Positions 43,391 through 50,707 of a DNA stretch of 64,000 bases are shown piece after piece. Position numbers and translations under genes: made by a program. Within the stretch, counting starts at the first letter, position 1. Every line of letters begins with the position of its first letter. The notes under the pieces were generated by a model that was not told the DNA's origin, ran no database searches, and was given only the letters and a program-made list of their open reading frames with translations. Source of the stretch: Xenorhabdus ehlersii (GTDB lineage: Bacteria; Pseudomonadota; Gammaproteobacteria; Enterobacterales; Enterobacteriaceae); NCBI RefSeq assembly GCF_003610465.1, contig NZ_RAQI01000003.1:248001-312000 (forward strand). Direction: 5' to 3'.

Positions 43391-43633
43391 TTAATTTCCA
43401 CCGACAGTTAAATCGAATTCTCTTTTAGTAATGGCTGGCTGCAACCCGTTTACAAACAGTATTTCATTCTCCGGTTCTGGTGACTTTATAAAACGCCAGC
43501 CTTTGAATAACCTCCCTGTGAAAATGTTATCCATGTAACTTGGGAAGCAACCTATTTCATCCCGTAAAAATTCCAGTGCTGCCATTCTTTCCGCTATATC
43601 GGATTTCATGCGATTAATTTCGTATTCGGTCAT
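43391..43633 (-). CDS. Hypothetical phage protein (80 aa)
   Basis: Start ATG 43633 overlaps the stop of the upstream gene (TGATG); GTG 43636 is an alternative. Contains IAERMAALEFLRDEIGCFPSYMDNIF. No family recognised. Confidence 0.6.
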   Translation of the reverse strand: MTEYEINRMKSDIAERMAALEFLRDEIGCFPSYMDNIFTGRLFKGWRFIKSPEPENEILFVNGLQPAITKREFDLTVGGN

Positions 43634-43998
43634 CACACCCTCGCAGTAACCCCGCCTGACTCCTGACGACGGCGGGATTTGGTTTTGGTTGAATAGAGTG
43701 CGACTTCTGGTAATACGCAGTTGTTGAAACTTGGCTCTTGCGGCTCATCGCCTTTAACCTGAACAATCAGATTGGCTATTACATTCGCGCTATCGTCCTG
43801 TTTACGTTTGAGTGTTAATAACTTGCGTGGCTCAGTTTCAACGCCGAATGCCTGATCAATGATATTTTCTAGTGCTTTTATTTCATGCTGACGGATATGT
43901 TCTTCTAAACGGTGACTAGTTATCAAATCACCGCGTTCCAGATGGCGACGCATTTTGGAGTTCAGACGGCCAGTTTTAGGCAAAAATGTGATACTCAT
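43633..43998 (-). CDS. First leftward early gene, candidate N-like antiterminator (121 aa)
   Basis: 121 residues, close to lambda N (107). The first 24 residues are rich in Arg/Lys (RLNSKMRRHLERGD) and the last 20 include KTKSRRRQ; lambda N has an arginine-rich RNA-binding N terminus. No sequence match to N is claimed, since N proteins are highly variable. The argument is position: first gene of the left operon, downstream of an RNA element that is repeated in the right operon. It could equally be an unrelated early protein. Confidence 0.5.
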   Translation of the reverse strand: MSITFLPKTGRLNSKMRRHLERGDLITSHRLEEHIRQHEIKALENIIDQAFGVETEPRKLLTLKRKQDDSANVIANLIVQVKGDEPQEPSFNNCVLPEVALYSTKTKSRRRQESGGVTARV

Positions 43999-44149
43999 TT
44001 GATTACCCCCATTAGTAATTTTTGGGGCGCAGTTAATGAACCAGGAGGCTGTTTAAATTTGCACACCTCTAAATGAGTTGTACAAACTTTCCAGCGACTC
44101 TGTGCCTATCCTTAGACTCTGCTAACCACGCCCCAAAAATCACTTTGGG

Positions 44150-44192
44150 TAGGGACTCTCCACACGGGCGGAGCATTCATTGTAGGTACTAC
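44150..44192 (-). promoter_or_regulatory. 43-nt nut/put-like element, left copy
   Basis: Read leftward, this 43-nt sequence is identical, base for base, to 45288-45330 read rightward. It lies about 85 bases after the left operator and about 150 before the first left gene, where lambda has nutL. A short stem CTCCG / TGGAG with a 6-nt loop is possible. Function as an antitermination site is inference. Confidence 0.75.
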
Positions 44193-44275
44193 GGTTTGAC
44201 TTGATTTATCGAATCATCTACCTCTTCATATGCCAGTAGCGGCTACTTCGTGGGCGTCCTGCCTGTTCGATGATT

Positions 44276-44298
44276 AAAGTATACGCAATGTATACTTT
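44276..44298. promoter_or_regulatory. Left operator palindrome
   Basis: Perfect 9-bp arms AAAGTATAC and GTATACTTT with a 5-bp spacer. Related sites occur between repressor and cro. Likely repressor/Cro binding site at the left promoter. A second, degenerate site with GTATAC lies at 44304-44321. Confidence 0.8.
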
Positions 44299-44433
44299 AA
44301 TGCAACTACAATTTGTATACCATGCTGATAAATAAGATTTACTCATTGATTTTAATGAAATAAATTTTTCAGATTGTTTGAATTTGTGATTTTGGTCATG
44401 AGTTGACTGGAGGGGGGGTAGATAGGTGGGTAT

Positions 44434-44479
44434 AAAAAAGCCTCAAGGGAGGGCTGCAGGAGGCCGCGAGGTGCGGCCT
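44434..44479 (-). terminator. Terminator region of the repressor gene
   Basis: Two hairpins: AGGCCGC/GCGGCCT (44461-44479), then, in the leftward sense, GCCTC/GAGGC (44440-44464) followed by six T. Located 66-110 bases past the repressor stop. Confidence 0.65.
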
Positions 44480-44544
44480 ATATTAAATCTTATGATATAG
44501 TTAACATTTCATTTAGTTACAGTTTACAGATGAAAATTCTTCTG

Positions 44545-44958
44545 TTAACTTGCTTTGATGCCACGTTTTGCCATCATTTCGGCGAAAATCGCATTAAAAT
44601 GCGTCGATTTTGCCTTTAATTCGCGCAAGAAACGATCCGCTTCTTCCGATGGCAGGCTATCAAATAGCCCTAATAGTTCTTTCTGCTGTTTTGTCAGGTT
44701 TGATTCAGGTTTGATATTTATAGAATTCAGGGATAAATCTTTAATATCAGAGACTGTGCCATCTGAATTCAAAACAACGTGTTTAATCCCTATAAAATCC
44801 AATATTGCTGCGATTTCTTTGAGAGGCGGCTCTCTCCTTCCATTCAGCCAATGACCTACTGCACCTCGCGTTACTCCGAGATGTTCAGCTAATTTGTCGT
44901 ATGTGATGCCCTCGACCTTCATGTGATCTTTGGCCATGTCAAACCAGTTCATGTTCAT
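44545..44958 (-). CDS. Phage repressor, HTH type without LexA-like protease domain
   Basis: 137 residues. N-terminal XRE helix-turn-helix (YDKLAEHLGVTRGAVGHWLNGRREPP), then a short C-terminal region (LTKQQKELLGLFDSLPSEEADRFLRELK) probably for oligomers. There is no Ser-Lys autocleavage domain, so induction is not by classic RecA-stimulated self-cleavage. Divergent from cro across a 109-bp operator region. No good ribosome site is visible before the ATG, so it may be translated from a very short leader. Confidence 0.85.
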   Translation of the reverse strand: MNMNWFDMAKDHMKVEGITYDKLAEHLGVTRGAVGHWLNGRREPPLKEIAAILDFIGIKHVVLNSDGTVSDIKDLSLNSINIKPESNLTKQQKELLGLFDSLPSEEADRFLRELKAKSTHFNAIFAEMMAKRGIKAS

Positions 44959-44976
44959 ATTTGAATTATACGATCT

Positions 44977-45044
44977 GTATACAATGTTTTGGACTCACAA
45001 TAGGTACACTCCTGTTGATGTTTTGAATACAATGTGTATACTTT
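44977..45044. promoter_or_regulatory. Right operator region between repressor and cro
   Basis: One good site at 45025-45044 (GAATAC-AATGT-GTATACTT) and one degenerate site at 44977 (GTATAC-AATGT then TTTTGG). Spacer length of five matches the left operator. Holds the divergent repressor and cro promoters. Confidence 0.7.
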
Positions 45045-45067
45045 AAATCTGAAAGGAGGTTCACAGC

Positions 45068-45277
45068 ATGAATAAATTGCGTTTATACCGTGAACAGCTT
45101 GGGTTAACTCAATCAGAACTAGCTGTTCAAATAGGATGCACAAGTGGCGCGATATGTCATTATGAAACTGGTCGTAGAAAAATAGATCTCGCATTGTGCC
45201 GTAAATTTGTCGAGATTTTTAATAGCAACGGTATAAATGTTTCTCTCGATGACATATTTCCACCCAAAGCAGCCTAG
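45068..45277 (+). CDS. Cro-like repressor
   Basis: 69 residues, XRE helix-turn-helix LGLTQSELAVQIGCTSGAICHYETGRRK. Strong ribosome site AAAGGAGGT. First rightward gene, divergent from the repressor, in the standard cro position. Acidic C terminus VSLDDIFPPKAA. Confidence 0.88.
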   Translation: MNKLRLYREQLGLTQSELAVQIGCTSGAICHYETGRRKIDLALCRKFVEIFNSNGINVSLDDIFPPKAA

Positions 45278-45673
45278 CACTTTATCAGTAGTACCTACAA
45301 TGAATGCTCCGCCCGTGTGGAGAGTCCCTATCAAGCTTTGGTAGGCTAAATCGTAACTAACCCGAAATTATCGGGCAGTTCTTATCAATTTGCACACCGA
45401 TATCGCCGGTACGCAAATCTGCATATCGATATTTCCATATTCAAATTATATCCATCATCTATCTCAGGATAGCTGATTATCTATTTGTTTAACTAAACAA
45501 ATATTAAACAGGTTAATGAAATTTTTAGGCATTGAGAGGTTAATTCAGGTGTCGGAGCGGAAAGGCAAGATAAAGAAAAACCCCAGTTGCTGTAACAACT
45601 GAGGCTTCTGAACAACATTTCACGAGGTAATTATGTATCACAAATCACCAAAAATCAATGATAGGGAGGTCGC
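45278..45673 (+). promoter_or_regulatory. Right early leader between cro and the O-like gene
   Basis: 396 bases with no large gene, where a cII-like gene might be expected but is not seen. Contains the repeated element (45288-45330), hairpin CCCGA/TCGGG at about 45361-45375, ATTTGC/GCAAAT inverted repeat near 45390-45420, and hairpin CAGTTG/CAACTG near 45585-45602. A 14-codon frame ATG 45633 to 45677 with ACGAGG upstream overlaps the O start by four bases and may couple translation. Confidence 0.65.
45288..45330 (+). promoter_or_regulatory. 43-nt nut/put-like element, right copy
   Basis: Starts 11 bases after the cro stop, the position of lambda nutR. Identical to the left copy in the sense of transcription. 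Just upstream, AGCACTTTATCA (45276-45287) matches the boxA core TGCTCTTTAACA at 9 of 12 bases; the left copy lacks this neighbour. Function inferred from position and duplication. Confidence 0.75.
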
Positions 45674-46651
45674 ATGAATACAGCGGAGGTTTTTGATTTC
45701 AATACGGCTAAAAAAATCAGGAGCAACAGGGTGGAGAACCAGAAATCTGGTTTTATCCCGTTGTACCGGAGCATCAGAAATAAACCGTGGGCTAAAGACG
45801 TATTTCTCAGAACGCTGTGGGAAAATTTGCTTATGGACGCAGCCAGACAACCATATACAGCTAATTTCAAGGGGAATGTGTGGCACTTACAACCCGGTCA
45901 ATTAGTCGTAACGGCGGCTGATCTGGGGCTATCTCTGTGTGACCGCAACGGGAAGCCAACCAGTCGTGATGCAGTAGAACGGATGCTGGCATTTTTTGTT
46001 AAGGAATCGATGATTTCCATTGAGGGGGAGAAGCGAAAAGGACGTGTGATTACTATCACAAATTATAGTGACTATGCTGAAAAAATAGACAATTTACCCG
46101 CACATAACGCCGCACATACAGGCGCACATGGCGAGACCAGTAATGACGTGGCCTCAGACACCACCCCCGCACATGAGGGCGCACATAAACCCGCACATCA
46201 TGAACAAGAATATATATCTAATAATAAATTATTAGATGATCGTCCGAGAAAATCTAAATCATCTGGCAAGGTAAATTCTGATGCTGCTGTTAGCTCACCT
46301 AAAGGTGATAAGTGGGGGAATGCTGACGACCTGAAAGCGGCTGAGTGGATTTTCCAGAAAGTGCAGGTAGCCAAGCCGAACGCCAAACAGCCTAACTGGG
46401 CATCATGGGCCAATGACATTCGACTGATGAGGCAATCTGATAACCGAACTCATGCGGAAATCTGCCATCTGTTCCGGTGGGCAAATCAGGATTCATTCTG
46501 GTACTGCAACATCCTGTCACCGGCCAAGCTGCGGGAAAAATGGGACACGCTCGAATCACAGAGCACCCAACCCAACCGTAAACAAATCACCAGCTCCACA
46601 GAATCATCCAGCAATTGGAACACTGCTGAGGCATGGGAGGAATTTCTATGA
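45674..46651 (+). CDS. O: Phage replication initiator, O-like
   Basis: 325 residues. The N-terminal half resembles winged-helix replication proteins (GFIPLYRSIRNKPWAKDVFLRTLWENLL, HLQPGQLVVTAADLGL). The middle contains repeated four-residue xAHx units created by DNA iterons. The C-terminal half (WASWANDIRLMRQSDNR, FWYCNILSPAKLREKWDTLE) resembles domains that recruit the helicase or its loader. It overlaps the P-like gene by ATGA. Together with the iterons this is the lambda O/ori arrangement. Confidence 0.82.
   Translation: MNTAEVFDFNTAKKIRSNRVENQKSGFIPLYRSIRNKPWAKDVFLRTLWENLLMDAARQPYTANFKGNVWHLQPGQLVVTAADLGLSLCDRNGKPTSRDAVERMLAFFVKESMISIEGEKRKGRVITITNYSDYAEKIDNLPAHNAAHTGAHGETSNDVASDTTPAHEGAHKPAHHEQEYISNNKLLDDRPRKSKSSGKVNSDAAVSSPKGDKWGNADDLKAAEWIFQKVQVAKPNAKQPNWASWANDIRLMRQSDNRTHAEICHLFRWANQDSFWYCNILSPAKLREKWDTLESQSTQPNRKQITSSTESSSNWNTAEAWEEFL
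46099..46236 (+). promoter_or_regulatory. Candidate phage replication origin inside the O-like gene
   Basis: Six copies of CGCACAT at 46099, 46111, 46123, 46168, 46180 and 46192: two groups of three with exact 12-bp spacing. An AT-rich stretch follows directly (46207-46240) with the palindrome TCTAATAA / TTATTAGA at 46217-46236. Iterons plus AT-rich DNA inside the initiator gene is the lambda ori layout. Confidence 0.8.
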
Positions 46652-47373
46652 ATCGCAAACTGGTTAACGCGATTGCTAATCGTGATGGTGCGGCATTGGC
46701 GCGGCTGTCAGATGGCCATCAGTCTAACAATCAGCCCGTGGTGAATGAAAATGCCGAAAAATTGGTTAACGCGCTGTTCAGGCAACTGAAACAGGTATTC
46801 CCTGCTGCAACACAAACTAACCTACGGAATGAGTCAGATGAGGCACTGGCTAAACAACAATGGATCGCCGCATTCGCTGAGAACGGCATTCGTACCAAAG
46901 AGCAGTTATCGGCAGGCATGAGATATGCTCGCGCCAGTGAAAACCCGTTCTGGCCGTCACCTGGTCAATTTGTTCAATGGTGCAAACAGGGCAGTATCCA
47001 GAATTCCGGGTTACCTGATGAGTCAGAGCTGTACGACATGGTGATGACCTACAGTGCCAAACGTGGGTTATATGATTCGCCAGAGCATTACCCGTGGTCG
47101 TCTCATGCCTGTTACTGGATGGTGACAAAACTCTATTCCCAAATGATGGGATTGAACCTGAACGAATCGGAATTACACAAACGATGCAAACAGGAGCTAA
47201 TCAGCATGTCGCGCCGAATGGAGTCAGGAGAGCAGATACCAGAACCGAGGGTGCAGCTCACTGAATTGCATATTCCTACCAGCAATGAACGTGCGTTAGA
47301 TCACCTGGCTGAAATCAGACGCAAACTCAATTTAAAACCCCAGAACAATCCCGTTGCAAACACCCAGCAATAA
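46648..47373 (+). CDS. P: Phage replication protein P (helicase loader)
   Basis: 241 residues from ATG 46648, overlapping the O stop. Lambda P-family pattern: LVNALFRQLKQVFPA, QWIAAFAENGIRTKEQLSAGMRYARAS, NPFWPSPGQFVQWCKQG. It should bring the host DnaB helicase to O at the origin. Proline/Asn-rich C terminus LKPQNNPVANTQQ. Confidence 0.9.
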   Translation: MNRKLVNAIANRDGAALARLSDGHQSNNQPVVNENAEKLVNALFRQLKQVFPAATQTNLRNESDEALAKQQWIAAFAENGIRTKEQLSAGMRYARASENPFWPSPGQFVQWCKQGSIQNSGLPDESELYDMVMTYSAKRGLYDSPEHYPWSSHACYWMVTKLYSQMMGLNLNESELHKRCKQELISMSRRMESGEQIPEPRVQLTELHIPTSNERALDHLAEIRRKLNLKPQNNPVANTQQ

Positions 47374-47441
47374 CAGTCGACGAGCAGTATCGTGTTATCA
47401 CATGCGACCAATGCAGCTGCAATATCGAGGCGTTTGACTAT

Positions 47442-47636
47442 TTGCTGGAACGTGCACGTGGAGGTGAGCGTGTGGTACGGGAGATTGAGACGCTATACCA
47501 GCGGCGGGATGAATTGAGAGCAGCGTGCGACAATTTGCAACGGGAAGAGAAAAACACAAAAGTTCGACTAAGAGGCGCGAAAACACAATTGCAATTTCTG
47601 GAAAACGATATCAAGAGGGCAAATGACGGAGGTTAG
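47442..47636 (+). pseudogene. Small phage protein, zinc-ribbon N terminus without a start codon
   Basis: The 64-codon frame from TTG 47442 gives a helical charged protein (LRAACDNLQREEKNTKVRLRGAKTQ). Upstream the same frame stays open and reads ITVDEQYRVITCDQCSCNIEAFDYLL, which looks like the normal N terminus with two Cys pairs. No ATG, GTG or TTG is found there before a TGA about 40 codons back, near 47303. Either a rare start is used or the start codon has been lost. Between P and the nin genes. Confidence 0.5.
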
Positions 47637-47855
47637 ATGGAATGTGATTTTCTATTTCATGAATCAACCAAACAAGCCGCATGGCAACAACTCAAAGAGG
47701 TTCTCGCAACAAACCAACCTCACCGCCTCATCATCAAACCGTGGAAAAACACCAGAAGCCTATCTCAGAACGCGACTGACAGACACAGACTATGCACACA
47801 TGGCTCATTTGGAAGGTGTAATCAGGACGCAATCAATATTGCTATCGGAGGGTAA
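47637..47855 (+). pseudogene. ninB: NinB-like fragment, truncated
   Basis: 72 codons starting right after the upstream stop with GGAGG before it. CDFLFHESTKQAAWQQLKEVL and HRLIIKPWKNTRSLSQNA match the start of NinB-type recombination proteins, which are about 150 residues long. After SQNAT the product departs from the family, and the next gene begins at 47859, so the rest of ninB is deleted. Confidence 0.65.
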
Positions 47856-47858
47856 GAT

Positions 47859-48218
47859 TTGACGTATTACAATTTAAAATTGCCGTGGCCTCCCTCGAAT
47901 AACACCTACTGGCGGCATACGAAGCGCGGTCACTATATATCAGAGAAAGGCATCAACTACCGACAGCAAATCATCGACATCATCAAGCAGCAAAACCTCA
48001 ATATCAATACCCAGTCCCGCATCAAAATCTCAATCACGGCAAATCCCCCAGACAGACGACGGAGAGACCTCGATAACCTGCCTAAAGCGGTTTTCGATGC
48101 GTTAACTCACGCTGAATTCTGGGCTGATGACAATCAGATTGACTATATGAGCATCGAACGTGGCGAACGGGTTGCAGGTGGTTGTTTGGATATTCAGATA
48201 TGGGAGCTGGAGACATGA
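47859..48218 (+). CDS. rusA: Holliday junction resolvase RusA
   Basis: 119 residues. TTG start with CGGAGGG upstream. LPWPPSNNTYWRH at the N terminus, DRRRRDLDNLPKAVFDALTHAEFWADDNQID in the middle with the catalytic Asp residues, and ERGERVAGGCLDIQI. Cuts Holliday junctions in phage recombination. Overlaps the ninH-like gene by ATGA. Confidence 0.95.
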   Translation: MTYYNLKLPWPPSNNTYWRHTKRGHYISEKGINYRQQIIDIIKQQNLNINTQSRIKISITANPPDRRRRDLDNLPKAVFDALTHAEFWADDNQIDYMSIERGERVAGGCLDIQIWELET

Positions 48219-48415
48219 ATGTTGAAATAAAAATAACATCAATCCCCGAACTGCTCATCAAACATCGGGGTAATCAAACCCAGCTAGCCGTTGAGTTAGG
48301 CGTCAACCGGATGACAGTGGGTAAATTCGCCCGTGATTTTAAATGCCAGCTCCACATTGTGTGTAATGGGGAATTGATGACAAAAACAAAGCTAAAAGGG
48401 AATCAGAGGAAATGA
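48215..48415 (+). CDS. ninH: NinH-like small HTH protein
   Basis: 66 residues from ATG 48215. Pattern IPELLIKHRGNQTQLAVELGVNRMTVGKFARD and ELM matches lambda NinH (a Fis-like HTH protein). It overlaps the next start by four bases. Confidence 0.75.
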   Translation: MNVEIKITSIPELLIKHRGNQTQLAVELGVNRMTVGKFARDFKCQLHIVCNGELMTKTKLKGNQRK

Positions 48416-49026
48416 GGGTTAAAGAAGCATTCCCATTGCTGGCCTATGTTGCCAACAAGAAAGACCTACGCAGGGCATGGGGTAAAGGTCGGAAAACTAT
48501 TACACCAAGTCAACGCGTCTGGGTCAGGTATTTAATGATGATATGGGGGCGACAATACGGAGGGAATGAATATCCCAGTGGGGAATGTAGCGTCATAGGC
48601 CGATTAATGACTCGTGAAGATTGGACTGATGCCGAAGGTGAGCGGATCGTTAAGGTGGTTAAAGACTTGCATAAACTGGGCTATGACGGAGAGGAGTTAT
48701 TCCAGAAAGCCCACGAGGTTCTAAACCCCAAGCAATCACTAAGCGACATCATCGCTCTCGCCAAAGAATCAGATGATGCCGCATTCGTTGAAACGGTTCT
48801 GAATAAGACGTTTAAGCGGGGTAATCCTATTCGGGATATCGCCATTAAACGATATTGTGAACGCAAATACCCGCAAAAGATTGCTCGCGAGTTGTCTGGT
48901 CTGACTGGTTGTGATGTTCAATGGGCTAGGAAACGTGCCACATGGTCAGAGGAATTACTGGAAGAGGAAATGTATTACGCTATCAAGCGAGAGATTAGAA
49001 AAGAAAACCATGAAATATATCACTGA
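48412..49026 (+). CDS. Probable late antiterminator (Q-like)
   Basis: 204 residues. No close match recalled, but it is the last gene before a promoter-terminator pair and the lysis genes, the position of Q. A basic N half (RVWVRYLMMIWGRQYGG) and a C-terminal HTH-like region (AIKRYCERKYPQKIARELSGLTGCDVQWARKRA) would suit DNA and polymerase contact. Assigned mainly by context. Confidence 0.6.
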   Translation: MRVKEAFPLLAYVANKKDLRRAWGKGRKTITPSQRVWVRYLMMIWGRQYGGNEYPSGECSVIGRLMTREDWTDAEGERIVKVVKDLHKLGYDGEELFQKAHEVLNPKQSLSDIIALAKESDDAAFVETVLNKTFKRGNPIRDIAIKRYCERKYPQKIARELSGLTGCDVQWARKRATWSEELLEEEMYYAIKREIRKENHEIYH

Positions 49027-49049
49027 ATATAAATATTTTCTAAAATAAC

Positions 49050-49077
49050 TTGATTTTGAGAAATTTAAGTGTATATT
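49050..49077 (+). promoter_or_regulatory. Candidate late promoter pR'
   Basis: TTGATT (49050-49055) and TATATT (49072-49077) at 16-bp spacing, just after the Q-like gene and before a terminator. Typical of a Q-controlled late promoter. Confidence 0.55.
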
Positions 49078-49113
49078 TTGTGTTATGCTCGGACAGTAAA
49101 ACCGAAAGCAGTT

Positions 49114-49141
49114 AAGCCTCACTAATCCAGTGGGGCTTTTT
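49114..49141 (+). terminator. Candidate tR' terminator
   Basis: 10-base arms AAGCCTCACT / AGTGGGGCTT (one T.G) around AATCC, followed by more T. It lies about 35 bases after the candidate pR', as expected for Q-dependent antitermination. Further hairpins CTACGAAA/TTTCGTAG (49166-49186) and AAGGC/GCCTT followed by TTTTT near 49229-49256 add barriers. Confidence 0.7.
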
Positions 49142-49382
49142 CATTTCTACCCGCCGTAAATCCAACTACGAAAAGATATTTCGTAGTTCGAAATCCCAGA
49201 TTTGCGGGATATTTAGATGAATATTTCAAGGCTGCGCTCTGCGTGGCCTTTTTCGTATCTGCAATCCTAACTATTTGATATTCATTCGATAACGGAATTC
49301 CGATAACGGCCACCTATTAACCTACTCACAGGGGTAACCATCGTTCACCCCACGGACGCCCATTGTTCAGATGGGGTGGAAT
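49142..49382 (+). other. Late leader before the holin gene
   Basis: 241 bases between tR' and the holin start. Contains the two hairpins named above and no convincing gene; a 15-codon frame from about 49217 is too weak to call. Confidence 0.45.
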
Positions 49383-49706
49383 ATGAAGATGAAAGAAAAT
49401 CCTGACTTATGGGCCGACTTACTCAACGGCCTGAAAAACTCATGGCCGCAAATATCCGGCTCTATTTTGGCGGCATTAATTTGCTACGGTCGCCTGATTT
49501 ATGACGGCGTGGAACGAAAGAACCGCTGGGTCGAGGCACTGCTGTGTGGTGCGCTGTCATGGAGTGTGTCCAGTGGTCTGGAAATGTTCGGCATCCCTGC
49601 CAGTTTTGCACCGGCTATCGGGGGTGCCATTGGGTTTATTGGTGTTGAGAAGCTACGCGAGTTTGCTGTTCGTGCCATTAATAAACGTTTGGGGGATAAA
49701 CAGTGA
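49383..49706 (+). CDS. Holin, lambda-family (TIGR01594-like)
   Basis: 107 residues. MKMKENPDLWADLLNGLKNSWPQISGS then three hydrophobic segments (SILAALICYGRLI, EALLCGALSWSVSS, AIGGAIGFIGVEKL) and a basic C terminus. Forms inner-membrane lesions to release the endolysin. ATG 49389 is a nearby alternative start, as in dual-start holins. Overlaps the next gene by GTGA. Confidence 0.85.
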   Translation: MKMKENPDLWADLLNGLKNSWPQISGSILAALICYGRLIYDGVERKNRWVEALLCGALSWSVSSGLEMFGIPASFAPAIGGAIGFIGVEKLREFAVRAINKRLGDKQ

Positions 49707-50104
49707 CCAGAGGCATTCGCAATAACAATCCGGGCAACATTGATCATAACTTAGCTAATCAATGGCAAGGTCAGTTGAAGCATGACCCGAACATTGAAAA
49801 ACGGTTCTGCCGGTTTGAATCACCCGAGTATGGTATTCGGGCACTGATGAAACTGTTGTGTAATTATCATAAGGGCGGGTACAACAGCGTATCTAAGATT
49901 ATCAATCGCTGGGCCCCAACCAATGAAAACAACACGTCGGCTTATATCAACGGGGTAGCTAAGGCGCTGAGTGTGGATCCGCATCAAGTTCTCGACATGA
50001 ATAAACCCACGCTGATTGCGCTGGCTAAGTCCATTATCCGGCACGAGAACGGCCAACAACCGTATTCAGAGGCGACGTTTGAAAATGCGTTTGAGCGTCT
50101 ATGA
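49703..50104 (+). CDS. Lysozyme-like/structural lytic protein (endolysin position)
   Basis: 133 residues, GTG start. TRGIRNNNPGNIDHN, EKRFCRFESPEYGIRALMKLLCNYHKGG and IINRWAPTNENNTSAYI match a phage family called structural or virion protein with a transglycosylase-like fold. Placed between holin and spanin, it probably degrades peptidoglycan at lysis. The catalytic residue is not assigned. Confidence 0.75.
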   Translation: MTRGIRNNNPGNIDHNLANQWQGQLKHDPNIEKRFCRFESPEYGIRALMKLLCNYHKGGYNSVSKIINRWAPTNENNTSAYINGVAKALSVDPHQVLDMNKPTLIALAKSIIRHENGQQPYSEATFENAFERL

Positions 50105-50493
50105 CGTTCAGGCTGCGCATGTTCATTATCGGTACGCTGATAACCGTGTTTTGTCTGCTCGGTGGCCTGCTGTGGTTCTACTACAGCAAGTATCACCAAA
50201 AGGACAAGGATTATAACGAGCTGGACACGAAGTATCAGCATCAACAAGTCATGACCGCCAATACCTTTCAGACTGTCAGGATATTCAATGATATCTCACG
50301 CATTAATAGCGAAAGCCGGAACCGGTCAGCCGTGGATTCTGAGCAGACTAAAGCGGCCATCAAAGATGCGGTGGTCAATCATGATTGTGCCAATCGCACT
50401 GTGCCTGATGGGGCTGTTATCCGGTTGCAGCAACACACGAACCGAATACGTTCCGGTGCCACCGGTACCCATTCCAGCACATTTGCTCGCTGA
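50101..50493 (+). CDS. Rz: Inner-membrane spanin Rz
   Basis: 130 residues. One N-terminal transmembrane segment ([22 protein letters not shown]), then a periplasmic helical region. Overlaps the upstream stop by ATGA and contains Rz1 in another frame, the diagnostic spanin layout. Needed to fuse inner and outer membranes at lysis. Confidence 0.88.
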   Translation: MTFRLRMFIIGTLITVFCLLGGLLWFYYSKYHQKDKDYNELDTKYQHQQVMTANTFQTVRIFNDISRINSESRNRSAVDSEQTKAAIKDAVVNHDCANRTVPDGAVIRLQQHTNRIRSGATGTHSSTFAR

Positions 50494-50644
50494 CTGTTTG
50501 CCTCCGGTGATACCGGACACAATGACATGGAGTGACAGTCTCATACTGAATGAGCAGCTACTGACGGTGATTGAGCAGTGCAATCTGGATAAGCAGGCGA
50601 TACGGGAAATAGAAGAGAATGGCAGGTCATCCCTGAATATGTGA
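50366..50644 (+). CDS. Rz1: Outer-membrane spanin Rz1 (nested lipoprotein)
   Basis: 92 residues read in a second frame inside and beyond Rz. Signal sequence [16 protein letters not shown] with the lipobox LLSGC, then a proline-rich [13 protein letters not shown] and a helical end. ATG 50381 is an alternative start. Pairs with Rz. Confidence 0.88.
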   Translation: MRWSIMIVPIALCLMGLLSGCSNTRTEYVPVPPVPIPAHLLADCLPPVIPDTMTWSDSLILNEQLLTVIEQCNLDKQAIREIEENGRSSLNM

Positions 50645-50707
50645 GAATATTGATAAGGCTCCTAATAAAATTAGTGTATAAAAATCTTATCTTATAGAGG
50701 TGGGTGT

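Larger units (their letters stand above)
43999..44544 (-). promoter_or_regulatory. Left early promoter region with leader
   Basis: 546 bases between the repressor stop and the first leftward gene. Holds the left operator (44276-44298), a half-site at 44315-44320, the 43-nt repeated element (44150-44192), an 11-bp inverted repeat TTTTTGGGGCG (44026) / CGCCCCAAAAA (44128), and the repressor terminator. No protein-coding gene seen. Confidence 0.7.

Noticed and set aside
44150..45330. Invertible DNA switch (flanking 43-bp inverted repeats)
   Set aside because: Possible in principle, but no recombinase of the invertase type is seen, and the repeats fall exactly at lambda nutL/nutR positions, so an RNA function is preferred.
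46100..46198. CRISPR-like or minisatellite array from repeated GCACAT
   Set aside because: Units are short, 12-bp phased and in a phage initiator gene; origin iterons explain them better.
47623..47862. 79-codon frame overlapping the ninB fragment
   Set aside because: The 47637 frame matches the NinB N terminus and has the better ribosome site.
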